Shown here: positions 20,821 through 30,961 of the stretch, in pieces
How the letters are laid out: each line of letters starts with the position of its first letter
Numbering within the stretch: the first letter of the stretch is position 1
DNA from: Lunularia cruciata
Taxonomy: Eukaryota; Streptophyta; Marchantiopsida; Lunulariales; Lunulariaceae
Assembly: GCA_948567375.1 (NCBI GenBank)
Contig: OX419757.1
Coordinates: 59,768,001 to 59,832,000, forward strand
Length of the DNA stretch: 64,000 bases
Reading direction: 5' to 3'
Made by a program: the position numbers and the translations under genes
The notes under the pieces: model-generated
Told to the model about the DNA's origin: nothing
Seen by the model: only the letters and a program-made list of their open reading frames with translations
Database searches by the model: none

Positions 20821-21640
20821 ACTATCTCCACTCTTTGGATTTGTGACCTCAATAACTCCTCTTGTATGTACTGAGAGCCTCAACACCAAAGCTTCAAAAA
20901 ATATGCATAAAAAGGCAGACGCATGCCAACATGGCACCATCTCCTCATCTATCTCACCATGCCAACATGCTCTGGTTTGATCCTGCTGGCTAGGACATGG
21001 GTTTCTATGCAACCCATTTGCATCATGGTTCACCACTCCAGATCTATGAATAATTGTGAAATTATACTCCTCTAAAATCAGAGCCCATCATGCAAGCTTC
21101 CCTAAAAGTTTGTTGTACTCTTTCAATCACTTCAGTGGCTGATTATCAATTATGAGAGTAAAAGGGTTACCAAATAGGTAACATCAGAAATGTGCTACTG
21201 TCCGTATTGCTAGCAAGCACTCTCTCTCATATGAACTATACTTTGCCTTCGCTAAATTGTTGGAGTGACTAGCATAGACCATGACAAACTTCCTCTCCTC
21301 ATCATCATGTTGGGTGAACATTACTCCAAGCCCCAACATACTCCAATCAGTCGAACTTGAAATGGTCATCCTCTAATTGGTCTCCTCAAAATAGAAGCAA
21401 ATATCAACCTCTCCTTGAGCTCTAAAAACACTCTCTCTTGCTCATCTTCCCAACACCAAGCTTGGGTACCCAAGACCATGCCATCACCAAGGCCTTGGCA
21501 ATGGTACTAAATCCTCTAATATATTGGCAACAGAAGTTTGCCAACCCAAGGAATGTCACACTCTGCTCACATCCGTAGGCTGAGGAATATGCATAGCCTC
21601 CACCTTGGTTTGTTGAACACCAAGTCCTCCAGAGTAGATA
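20821..21640 (-). pseudogene. D1 RNase H remnant and RNase H-integrase spacer
   Basis: The - strand frame 21,184-21,369 encodes RNase H-like A-S-H-S-N-N-L and S-S-Y-E-R-E-C-L-L-A-I. The same parts occur in D2 at 61,032-61,492, including T-N-H-Q-P-L-K-W. Stops interrupt the reading. Confidence 0.65.
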
Positions 21641-22300
21641 GTGTGACCCAAATACTCAACCTGCTAGTGGAAGAATCTATACTTTCCAAGATGTGATTTG
21701 AGTCCATGAGATCTCAACCTCTAAAACTCTCAAACATATCTAACAAATTTCTCTCATGCTCCTCCATAGCAGTGCTATGGACCAAAATGTCATCAATATA
21801 GCACCAAGAAAAATTCAATCCAACTAGGATCCTATCCATGATCCTTTGGAACTCACCAAGAGCATTCTTCAACCCAAATGGTAAGAACTTCCATTGATAT
21901 TACACATCCTTATCGTGAGGATCAATAGCCCAAAATTCTATCTTGGACTTATCCTCCTCCTTGATTGGCAATTGATGATATCCTGCTCAAAGATCCAAAG
22001 TATAGAAGACCTTTGCATACCCAATCACATCCAAGATCTCCTCCGGTGTAGGCATAGCATACCAATTAGCCCTAGTCTATTAGTTGATGGGATGGTAATC
22101 TCCACACATTTTCCTATATATGTAGTTGCCATGCATATCCTTCTTGGTTGGCATCACTATAGTTGATTCATACTCTCCATGTGAAATCTCCACCAAACCG
22201 GCCTCAAAAAGGTCTCTATTTTGGCTCTAAATCCATGCTCTCTCCATATCACTATATCAATAGGGACATTGGAAAATTGGTGTATTGCTAGTTAGCTCAA
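21641..22300 (-). pseudogene. D1 reverse transcriptase remnant
   Basis: The - strand translates to RT motifs K-M-C-G-D-Y-H-P-I-N, F-Q-R-I-M-D-R-I-L and C-Y-I-D-D-I-L (catalytic Y-I-D-D near 21,793-21,804). D2 carries the same region at 61,559-62,250. Frameshifts and stops are present. Confidence 0.75.
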
Positions 22301-24420
22301 TCCAAATAATAGGTCCTTTTAGAGCACCCAAATCCTTCATACCAAAGGCAAAACAATTGTGTAGCTCCTCAAGAACATCCAAACTCCCCATCTTTCTTCT
22401 CTTATAAGCTTGGGTCCCAAATCTAGCTCCCAAGTATCCTCTATGATTATTGTAAGAGTGGAAGACATATTGATTGGCTGCTACATTGGCCCCTTAGGAG
22501 CAATAGTCTCATGCCTCCAACCACTAGAGGTCCCAACCTTAGTGTAAAAAACTCCCTCCGATCTGGTTGTAAGCTCCATACGTGCTCTAGTTGCATCCCC
22601 AGTAGACCAAGGGTGTAATCCAAGTAGTTCATGCTCACCTAGATGGACTCCAAGTAGACCACTCTCTCTAGTAGCTACTAGTTGTGTCCCAAGAATACCC
22701 TATTTACTCGGTCTATCACTCCCAACATAAGCCTGAATCATCTCAATAAGCACAAAGCTCACAAGTGTCCGAGTGATGATGCCTATCAAGCACATCTTAT
22801 GCTGCTCTACCAAGCCAAGGCTCACAATCTAGGTCAAATTGTTTAGGTCCATAGCATAACCTAACACCTAATGCTTGGATGCCTTTAACATTGCTAGAAT
22901 AGTAATAATATTGATGGAAAAACCCATCACCCACTCTCTCTAATCGGTGTTGTGCTCCACCAATTGCTATAATTGTGAGTTCTAAACAAGTCCAAGACCT
23001 CCCTCTCAAAAAGCATGAGAGCTTGAAAAACTCATAAGTGTGGGAAAAACAGCTCAAGGCTATCCAACTAGGTTCATCATTGCAATAGGTGACCTATCAG
23101 CCACTACCACCATCTAAGATTGGCACCTAATGTCTAAAATCTCATCAATAGTAAGGTGGTCAAGTTGTTGACTCCCATCATAAGGGCGCTACAAAACTTC
23201 TTTGGGTAAGAGGTTCATCCACCAACAATGAAAACAATGAGCATGTGATCTCACTCTAGCTGCATCTAACAACACGGCAAGTCCTATCCAAAAATGGACC
23301 TAATACATACTCACTACCACTCGGGTGTAAGAATCCCACCAAAGGGATGTTCTCCAAAATGTAAGCTGGAGAAATGGACTAATGAACTTGAAGATGCCGT
23401 AGTATATATAACATCTCCCAAAACACACCAAAATATGGATCCTAAAGACCAAGGCCTCAACCATGGTGTGTATGTCCTTGACATGGCCATCCAAAAATCA
23501 CCAAATGAATGGGACTATGTCTCTCCAAATCTTGTACTCCCAACAAGGAAATGTTAGCTAAAAGAGTCTTCTGGTAACCTTTGACTGTTGATATTGGTAA
23601 TAATTCAGGATACCAATAAGCCAAGTGTACCACATGATGTTGAGAGACTTGCCTAGTAGTCTCATCTCTCTCCACATACAAGTAACTTTGTACTCATATA
23701 CCTACACATAGTATCACAACTAGTCCAATGCTAATCACACTAAATAACTCCAATATACATACTTTCTCTATTGGATACTGCCAAGCAATGAGTGTGATAT
23801 CCAAAGGTGTCAAGGTAATAGACTCTAGAGGCTCATCCTCATAGTGGTCTCCTTGTGGTACAAAGGCTCCACTCCAAGCCTATTGCACCAACCAATCTGC
23901 ATGTTGCTGCAATGCTTCTTTTGAACCCCACAATGAAACATCCAAGGTGGATAGGATGATCCCACTTGGACTCCAAATCTAAGTGATCTCTTCTGGTATT
24001 GGAGTATCCTCTACACAAGCATTCCCCTCCAATAAGTCACTAAGCCAAGTAACAAAACCATTGAAAGTTGAAATTGAAGCCGCCATAGTCTCGGACTGTA
24101 GTGAACCAAGACTGCCACTACTAAAGCATATTAGTAAACAACATATTTATCCTTCACTTGACTACCAACATGGTCTACATGAGGCTATCTCCTCCCAATA
24201 GTCAATATTGAAACCCATGGGATATAACATTACTCTTCCAACTAACACATCATATGACTTAGCTACGATCGCAATGACCTGAGCTCTCACCACAGAGCTA
24301 TCAGTCAGATAACTAGACTGAATCTAAAAAACAAGCTCTCTACATGTGACATACTATGTAGAACTACTCTCTAGAGATGTTTGGATCTTAAATAAACACC
24401 TCTCCACATCAATCTTTTGT
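22301..24420 (-). other. D1 spacer between protease-like region and RT, no recognised domain
   Basis: About 2.1 kb shared with D2 (62,260-63,684), so it is a genuine part of family D. No open frame longer than ~90 codons survives and I see no known domain. In D2 one ~118-bp block of it is duplicated in tandem (62,813-63,048). Confidence 0.5.
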
Positions 24421-25352
24421 AACTCTAGATCTACAACTACAACCTTCCCCAACATAAGAGGTTGTGCACCGTAGTCTAGTTAGACCTTCTGTGGTGTGTA
24501 GACCTTACTTGAAGGTTCCACCAAACAAAAAATCCCCCTTTGGTTATCCAATAGGACAAATTTAGGTGTAAATTGCGCTTGCTTAAAGGTAGGTCTAGTT
24601 GGTAACTCCTTCAATCTAGTTATTGTTGCTTGCCATAAACCATTGATCATTGACTGGATCCCATGCTCCTCAACCAAGTCAGCTCCACTATCAACCACAT
24701 TTGCTCTAATAGTAGGAACCACATCATCCATATTGTCACAAAGTGTGGCAGCCAACTTGAACATTGAGGTTGGGTCAACTTCCAATTTAAACATATCACT
24801 TGTTGAAAATAATGGAAAATGTATAATCAACTAAGTCACACTCAACGTCGTGTTAGACTCAATTTGTGTAGTAGTAGGTGGTTGGCTAGTAGGTAGTCCA
24901 TCATGCATCCATCACCACCTACCACACATGCACTAGGAAGGCTAGGAGCCATGGATGTTGTCTATAGTGCATCAAAGAGTGTAAAACACTAGGGAAGTCT
25001 AACATGTCTACCAACCTCTCTTCTTTGTAGGTCCAACTCCATTGATGCTCCTCTAGGCTTTGGAGCACATACTGCAATCCTAGTCACTACGGCATATGCA
25101 TCTACCTGTGCTATTCTGCACATGAAGACTAAGACGTCTCTATCATTTGCATATGAGATAGAAGCCTCAAAACCCAAATCTGATCTCCTCTGAACTAAAG
25201 ATAGGCTAGCCAATCTCTGCTCCAACTGCTCAATCCAAGTAGCCATAGCTATATCAAAAGTAAAGGCAAGTATTGCACCTCTTCTAGATGTGGATCCTCT
25301 ACCACCACCTTTACCACCTCATTCTCCATGACATGGAGCTCCTCTACCACTT
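24421..25352 (-). pseudogene. D1 gag/protease region remnant
   Basis: Frames at 24,989-25,246 (a coil-like W-I-E-Q-L-E-Q-R-L-A-S-L) and 24,480-24,830 continue the gag-pro part of family D. A possible protease-derived segment G-A-Q-P-L-M-L-G-K lies near 24,450. An upstream piece with S-G-R-G-A-P is cut at 25,363 by B2 and linked to gag at 30,962. Confidence 0.45.
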
Positions 25353-25363
25353 GCCATAATAAT

Positions 25364-25789
25364 TGTAAAAGACCAAATCCGAGGAGAGAAATAGGAGAAT
25401 GGAAACTCACATTGGGACACTTGAATGGGGGAAAACTCTGAATGCCTAGCATGAGCTTTGGCTTTGGTATTTATAGGTAGCATACAAGGCCTTTGAGAAG
25501 CTTCTCAAGAAGTTTCCTCAAGCCGCTTTCTTAGAGTGCAAGCCAAGTTAACTAGGAAGCTTCTCAAGAAGCTTCCTTCAAGAAGTCGTCTACTTGGCAT
25601 GCAAGCTAAGCTAGTTGGAAGCTTCTAGAAGCTTCTTTCTAGAAGCTACTTACTTGAGGTGCAAGCTAAGCTAGCCGGGAAGCTTTCCAAGAAGCTTCTT
25701 AGGTACTTTAGGAATATTCAAGGCTAATTTGTCTTATGTGCTACTTTGTAAGCCCAACTAACTTTGTTGCTAAACTCCATATTATTACA
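25364..25789 (-). repeat. 3' LTR of B2
   Basis: 426 bp. It contains a contiguous four-unit heat-shock-element match at 25,617-25,636 (GAA-gc-TTC-ta-GAA-gc-TTC), further GAAGCTTC units, and TATAAATA on the - strand. The polypurine tract GCAGGGGAATA (- strand) lies at 25,790-25,800. Confidence 0.92.
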
Positions 25790-25834
25790 TATTCCCCTGC
25801 CGCTAATTAGTGACGTCCTCATTGCCAATGAAAC

Positions 25835-27321
25835 TTAAAATTCCTGGATGGCTGTCTGTGCATTCTGGAGGTGAGAAAGAAGTTCCCATGTGTAATCATG
25901 AAAGGGATACCCTTTCCAAAGGACCTTGTACTCCGTATGTTGGCAACGGCCTCGTTGAATATGATGACGTGCAAGGATACAATCAACTTTGTACTCCTCA
26001 TGATCATTGATAGGGATAGGAAGAGGGGGAGGTTGGACTCGAGAGGAAAAGGAAGAGGGGTTAGGAACAAAGGGTTTCAACTTGGAAACATGAAAGACAA
26101 GGTGGATAAGCATGTGACAAGGCAAGGCAAGTCGATAAGCAACAAGAGAGACAATTTGGGTGATATCAAAGGGTCCTATCCAATTAGGGGCAAGTTTACA
26201 CACTTGAGTATCAAGTGGGAGAGGGATGTTACTAAAGGATAGCATGACTTTATCACCAACTTCAAAGGTGAGATCACAACGATGGTGGTCCGCATATTGT
26301 TTTTGGCGATTTTGAGCAACAAGGAGGTGAGACTTGGCTTGTTGGAGAGATTGGGATATAGTGGTCAAGAATGTGGAAGTATGAGGAACCTGAGATGGAG
26401 GGGGAGCAAGAAGAGAATCTGGAAGAAGCGGATCTTGGCAAAAATTGAGAAAGAAAGGAGAAAATCCGGTGCTTGCCTGTTTGGAATTATTATAGGCAAA
26501 TTCTATAACTACAAGACATTCATCCCAATTGGTATGGTGGACATTAAAAAAGGCACGCAACATATCATCCAATGTATGATTTGCATGTTTGGTTTGTCCA
26601 TCAGTTTGAGAATGATAGGCCATGGACAAGGCAAGCTTGGTGCCAAGTATATAGAAGAGTGCTTGCCAAAAGTTCTCGATAAATTAAGGATCATGGTCGG
26701 AGATGAGTACACATGGTATCCCATGATGCTTGAAGACATTGTTGAAGTAGATTTGCGCTAAGGTTGGAGCATCCACAGTATCACAGGTTGGTGCCAAGTG
26801 GATTTGCTTACTAAGCTTATCCACAAACACCACAATTGCGGTGTGTCCTTGTTTTGTCTTTGGCAAGGATGTGATGAGATCCAAGCTCATATGCTCCCAA
26901 CAAGCGGATGGAATGGCGAGTGGTTGAAGGAGTCCACTCAGCTTCTAGTTGTTGGCCTTGTTATATTGGCAGCTCTCTCACAATTGGACAAATTATTGAA
27001 CATGTTAGGCCACCACCATTGACATTGGAGGGTACCCAAGGTCTTGTCCACACCCATGTGACCAACAATGGGTAAATCATGGGCTTCTTGGAGGCGCACA
27101 AGTCAAAGATCACCTTTAGCTGGAACATAGATCTGGTCCTCATGGAATAAAAGGCACTCCTTGATGGAAAAGGTGTTGTACTCCTTATTGCATGCCGTAA
27201 GGTGACCATGTACCATTTGGAAGAAGGGATCTTGGTGTAGAGCTGATTGAAACTTGTTTTGGACCTTGGAGTCAACTGATACTATTGAAATTACCGCTGT
27301 GATGAGAGGAAGAGACTTCAA
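25835..27321 (-). pseudogene. B2 integrase with C-terminal chromodomain, broken
   Basis: The N-terminal zinc-binding region is at 27,103-27,321 and overlapping frames, the core with S-L-D-L-I-T-S-L-P and I-S-D-H-D-P at 26,684-26,890, and the rest at 25,835-26,629. The last frame holds the end of the core, an integrase tail with N-W-I-G-P-F-D-I, and a chromodomain (E-Y-K-V-D-C-I-L ... E-Y-K-V-L-W-K-G-Y-P ... Y-T-W-E). The usual catalytic Glu in T-D-G-Q-T-E is Lys here (T-D-G-Q-T-K), so this integrase is catalytically dead apart from its stops. Chromodomains steer insertion towards marked chromatin in this clade. Confidence 0.85.
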
Positions 27322-27945
27322 ATTAGGTCGTCATGATAAAGCATCAGGGATGACATGGAACCGACCTAGTTTGTACTCAAGTTTGATATCATATAGTTGG
27401 AGTTGTTCCTCCCATCAATGATCTTGACTCTTCATGTGTTCCAAGTGTAAGGTCAACAACAATGGTTTGTGATCAATTTGCATGATCACTTGTTTCCCCA
27501 AGAGGTAATGCCTCCATACCTTGGTGGCATATACCATTGCAAGTTGTTCTTGATCTCGAGTAGAGTAGTTTCATTCAGCCATATTGAGTCGTCAAGACAT
27601 AAAGGCAATGGGATGGAGTCCATCTGGGAATTCTTGTTGCAGTACGGCTTCAATTGCAAAGTTAGAAGCATCAAAATCAACCACACCAGGTAGTTGAGGA
27701 TCATATGGTTGAAGACTGGGTCTTGAAGACACCATATGCTTTAACTTCTGGAATGCTTCTTCATGCTTGGTGGTCCATTGGAAGCTTGAGTTCTTTCCCA
27801 AGAGGTCAGTCAATGGTGCAGCCACATGAGCATAATAATGGATGAACCGTTGGTAAAAACTGGCCAATCCATTGAATGCCCGTACTTCTGTAGCATCCTT
27901 TGGAGTAGGCCAATCAGTAATGATCTTGATTTTATCTTCTTCCAT
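27322..27945 (-). pseudogene. B2 RNase H
   Basis: The frame at 27,592-27,945 encodes the RT connection (D-W-P-T-P-K-D) and RNase H start D-F-D-A-S-N-F-A-I. The continuation to about 27,400 with the Q-I-D-H-K-P-L-L segment is interrupted by stops. Confidence 0.75.
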
Positions 27946-28044
27946 CTTGATCCCCTCTCATGAGATCTTATGACCCAAGAAGGTAACCTCCTTTTGCCAA
28001 AAGGTACACTTTGACTTCTTGTAGTAAAATTTTCATTGTTGTAG

Positions 28045-28944
28045 TCATCTTAGGACTTCTTGCACATGATTCACGTGTTTTGCCTCTATCTTGCTATAGA
28101 TTAAGATATCATCCAAGAACACCACCATGGACCGATCCAATAGTCCATCCAACACCCAATGCATTTGATCCATGAAGATTGTTGGAGCATTAATGAGTCT
28201 GAAAGGTAGAACTCTCCACTCAAAATGCCCATACCTGGTGCGAAAGGCAGTCTTTTGCACATCCTCTCTTTCAATAGGAATTTTCCAATAGCCGCTACAA
28301 AGATCCAGCTTGGAAAAGTAGCATGCTCCACTTAGTTGATCAAGCAATGCATAGATCTGAGCCAAGGGATATGCACCATGATAATCAATACAAAAATGAA
28401 GTTCTCCATCTTTCTTTGCAACAAATAGTATTGATGCTCCCCAAGGAGAGGTACTATGTCGTATGAAGTCCTTCTCCAACAACTCTATAAGTGTTGTTTG
28501 CAACTCCTCTAACTCCTTTGGTGGGAGCCGATAGATTGGTCTACTCATTGGAGTACTCCTTGGCAATAGCTCAATCTTGAAAAGCATACCTTGATCGGAA
28601 GGTAATCCCTTTGGCAGATCATCCGGAAACATGTCCAAAAACTCCTTAACTATCCGATCAACCATTGCTTGATGAGGCTCTTGGCCTTCCGCAGATTGTT
28701 CTTGTGCAATCGGCTTGATCCACACCGCGAATACAACCTTATCTTCCTCCAAAGCTCGCTCTATGGCTACTTTACTAACAAACTTCCCTTCTAGGGACTC
28801 ATCTCTCTTCCAAGCTTGCTCCTTGGTTGCCTTCTTGGCAAACTTCCCATCTTGGGACTCATATCCTTGCCAAGTTTGCTCTATGGCTACCTTCTCAATA
28901 AACTTCTCATCTTGGGACTGATGATTCTTAGGTATCTTACTCAA
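28045..28944 (-). CDS. B2 reverse transcriptase with a triple 20-residue repeat ahead of it
   Basis: A 299-codon open frame. Residues about 9-69 are three tandem units of ~20 residues with the pattern S-x-D/E-x-K-F-x-x-K-x-x-x-E. The RT follows: P-I-Y-R-L-P-P-K-E-L-E-E-L (finger), C-I-D-Y-H, D-L-C-S-G-Y-W-K-I (first catalytic Asp) and F-L-D-D-I-L-I-Y-S (F-L-D-D catalytic pair). Compared with relatives the R-F-C-V-D-Y-R block is altered (H-F-C-I-D-Y-H then a short deletion). The frame ends near RNase H. It is one part of a formerly longer pol. Confidence 0.8.
   Translation of the reverse strand: MSKIPKNHQSQDEKFIEKVAIEQTWQGYESQDGKFAKKATKEQAWKRDESLEGKFVSKVAIERALEEDKVVFAVWIKPIAQEQSAEGQEPHQAMVDRIVKEFLDMFPDDLPKGLPSDQGMLFKIELLPRSTPMSRPIYRLPPKELEELQTTLIELLEKDFIRHSTSPWGASILFVAKKDGELHFCIDYHGAYPLAQIYALLDQLSGACYFSKLDLCSGYWKIPIEREDVQKTAFRTRYGHFEWRVLPFRLINAPTIFMDQMHWVLDGLLDRSMVVFLDDILIYSKIEAKHVNHVQEVLR
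28741..28920 (-). repeat. 60-bp tandem repeat, three units, coding
   Basis: Three in-frame copies of a 60-bp unit (visible on + as repeated CATCTTGGGACTCAT / TTGCTCTATGGCTAC blocks) encode the repeats in front of B2 RT. The B0 copy near 37,055-37,120 appears to have only one unit. Confidence 0.8.
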
Positions 28945-28988
28945 AGGTGCCAGACAACCTAATTTGAAATTCTACCTTGGTGTTGTAC

Positions 28989-29354
28989 TTAAATTTGGCG
29001 TCGGTTCCAATCAAATTGAACCTTATGATATTCAAGCCAAGGTAGACCCAGAATGATATCATAGTGTAGAGGCGCCATTGCAAACCTCATACATTCTAAA
29101 TACTCCTTCCCAATCTTGAAGGTAACAGGATGCGAGGTGCGGAATGCAGAACCTTTTCTACCATCTGCCATCATCAAACTACTTCCAATCACTGGCTTGA
29201 TAGGAATACCCCATTCTTTTGCTACTTGCATAGACATGCAATTCTCTGAACTTCCAGAATCAACCAAAATCTTACAACCCCAATTAGATATCGTATCTTG
29301 CAAGTGAAGCAAACTTGCATAGATCGAGCTTTCAATCCCATTGGAATTAATCAA
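28989..29354 (-). CDS. B2 aspartic protease
   Basis: A 121-codon frame with the retropepsin active site L-V-D-S-G-S-S, followed by M-S-M-Q-V-A and the later hydrophobic I-I-L-G-L-P-W-L, the usual second half of the fold. It cleaves the gag-pol polyprotein. It lies between gag and the RT frame in the expected order. The region is open but probably part of a longer original frame. Confidence 0.85.
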   Translation of the reverse strand: MINSNGIESSIYASLLHLQDTISNWGCKILVDSGSSENCMSMQVAKEWGIPIKPVIGSSLMMADGRKGSAFRTSHPVTFKIGKEYLECMRFAMAPLHYDIILGLPWLEYHKVQFDWNRRQI

Positions 29355-29399
29355 GCTCCTAGTAGGCGGCTCAAAATCTCCTTTTGGGATTCTTTGTTT

Positions 29400-30285
29400 C
29401 CCTGATCATTCCTCTCCACAACCTCCACCTAAGCAACTTGTCGAGGTCGTCCATTCTTGAGTGGACATTCAGCAATACGATGCCCTAATTGACGACAATA
29501 AAAACAACCACCATTTTGTTGCAATTTCTCTCTATTTGCTATGCCAAGTGGTCTTCGTTGAATAGCATCAATCTCCATTGGTGCTGGTTCCTCCACTTGT
29601 GTGTAGTGTATTGGTAGGCTTTGTGGGGGTCGAGGTCAAGGCCAAGTTGTTTCCACCAAGGAATCAAATTGTTTGGCCAACTGCATGGCTTCCTCCAAGT
29701 GTTGTGGCTCTTGCATTGTTACCTCTAATTTGGTTCTCGCCTTCAAGCCCCTCACAAATTGATCTAGAGCTTCACCTTCCAATATATCTGGAATTTGCAT
29801 GATGGTGTTTTAGAACTGTGTGATGTAACTTCTTATAGAGCCAATCTATTTCAACTTTGCCAACTTATCTCGTGCAGCTCGTGTGGCATTTATAGCTTGG
29901 AACCGACTAATTATTGCGCTCTTGAATTCTGCCCATGTCAAGATTGGTGCAACCATTGTTGTTCAGCTTGCTCCACTTAGAATCTCCACCATAGCTTTGC
30001 TACTCCATCCAATTGGCTAGAAGCCAAGAGAATCTATTTTTGTTTGTCTTGTAGATTGGTAGCTTCAAAATAACGTTCACAATCAAACACAAAATTCTCT
30101 ATTGCACCCGGAAGATTCTTGCCTTCAAATGCTTTGGGTTTAGGGAATCTGATCCAATCTTCTCCTTCTCAAATTGGTACTCTCTCCACCTGCTCTTGTC
30201 ATCAAAGATCTTGTTCATCCAACAATCTAGTAAGGTGCTCAATTTGTTGTTGCATAGCAAGGATACCATCAGGTATTGCCGCCAT
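29400..30285 (-). pseudogene. B2 gag with CCHC zinc knuckle, interrupted
   Basis: ATG at 30,285 starts a coil-like N-terminus (I-L-A-M-Q-Q-Q-I-E-H-L). Gag motifs F-E-G-K-N-L-P-G and Y-F-E-A-T-N-L-Q-D follow, then the zinc knuckle C-F-Y-C-R-Q-L-G-H-R-I-A-E-C at 29,465-29,506. Many stops interrupt it. Confidence 0.75.
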
Positions 30286-30538
30286 GGTTGCTATTCTATC
30301 ACACCACCCCTATCTAATTTACTAACACATAGAAACAACACATCCGCCATTCTCCATAAGTTACAACCGGAAACACCAAGGGTTCCTCAGATATGGTGAT
30401 CATATGCAAAAAATCTTGTCCAAAGTGCGAGGTGATGAATTATGTGAAACGATGCTTGGGTAGTATTTGGACACAAAAATCCTAATGGTTTGGTGGAAGT
30501 GGATTTGGTGGTCCATAAATTCCATCCATCCCATTCCT

Positions 30539-30550
30539 GCTCTGATACCA
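30539..30550 (-). promoter_or_regulatory. Primer binding site of B2 (initiator tRNA-Met)
   Basis: TGGTATCAGAGC on the - strand, one base from the 5' LTR end. Confidence 0.93.
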
Positions 30551-30551
30551 A

Positions 30552-30961
30552 TGTAAAGACCAAATCCGAGGAGAGAAATAGGAGAATGGAAACTCACATT
30601 GGGACACTTGAATGGGGGAAAACTCTGAATGCCTAGCATGAGCTTTGGCTTTGGTATTTATAGGTAGCATACAAGGCCTTTGAGAAGCTTCTCAAGAAGC
30701 TTCCTCAAGCCGCTTTCTTAGAGTGCAAGCCAAGTTAACTAGGAAGCTTCTCAAGAAGCTTCCTTCAAGAAGTCGTCTACTTGGCATGCAAGCTAAGCTA
30801 GTTGGAAGCTTCTAGAAGCTACTTACTTGAGGTGCAAGCTAAGCTAGCGTGAAGCTTTCCAAGAAGCTTCCTAGGTACTTCCGGAATATTCAAGGCTAAT
30901 TTGTCTTATGTGCTACTTCGTAAGCCCGACTAACTTTGTCGCTAAACTCCATATTGTTACA
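30552..30961 (-). repeat. 5' LTR of B2, with TATA box and heat-shock-like elements
   Basis: 410 bp. On the - strand the order is: start TGTAACAATATGG (30,961), GAAGCTTC cluster (about 30,870-30,680) including a contiguous three-unit GAAnnTTCnnGAA at 30,804-30,818, TATAAATA at 30,655-30,662, and the LTR end at 30,552. The element array lies upstream of the TATA box, where a promoter's control region is expected. Confidence 0.92.

Larger units (their letters stand above)
25364..30961 (-). mobile_element. Family B chromovirus copy B2, best preserved of the family, nested in D1 gag
   Basis: LTRs of 410 bp (30,552-30,961) and 426 bp (25,364-25,789) have TG/CA ends and differ at about ten positions plus a 14-base insertion. 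The primer site is tRNA-iMet and a polypurine tract lies inside the 3' LTR. The internal 4.76 kb encodes gag, protease, RT, RNase H and integrase with a C-terminal chromodomain, which defines a chromovirus. Flanks are ATAAT and ATAGC, matching at three of five bases. Gag and integrase carry stops, so the copy is defective, but RT and protease frames remain open. Confidence 0.9.
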
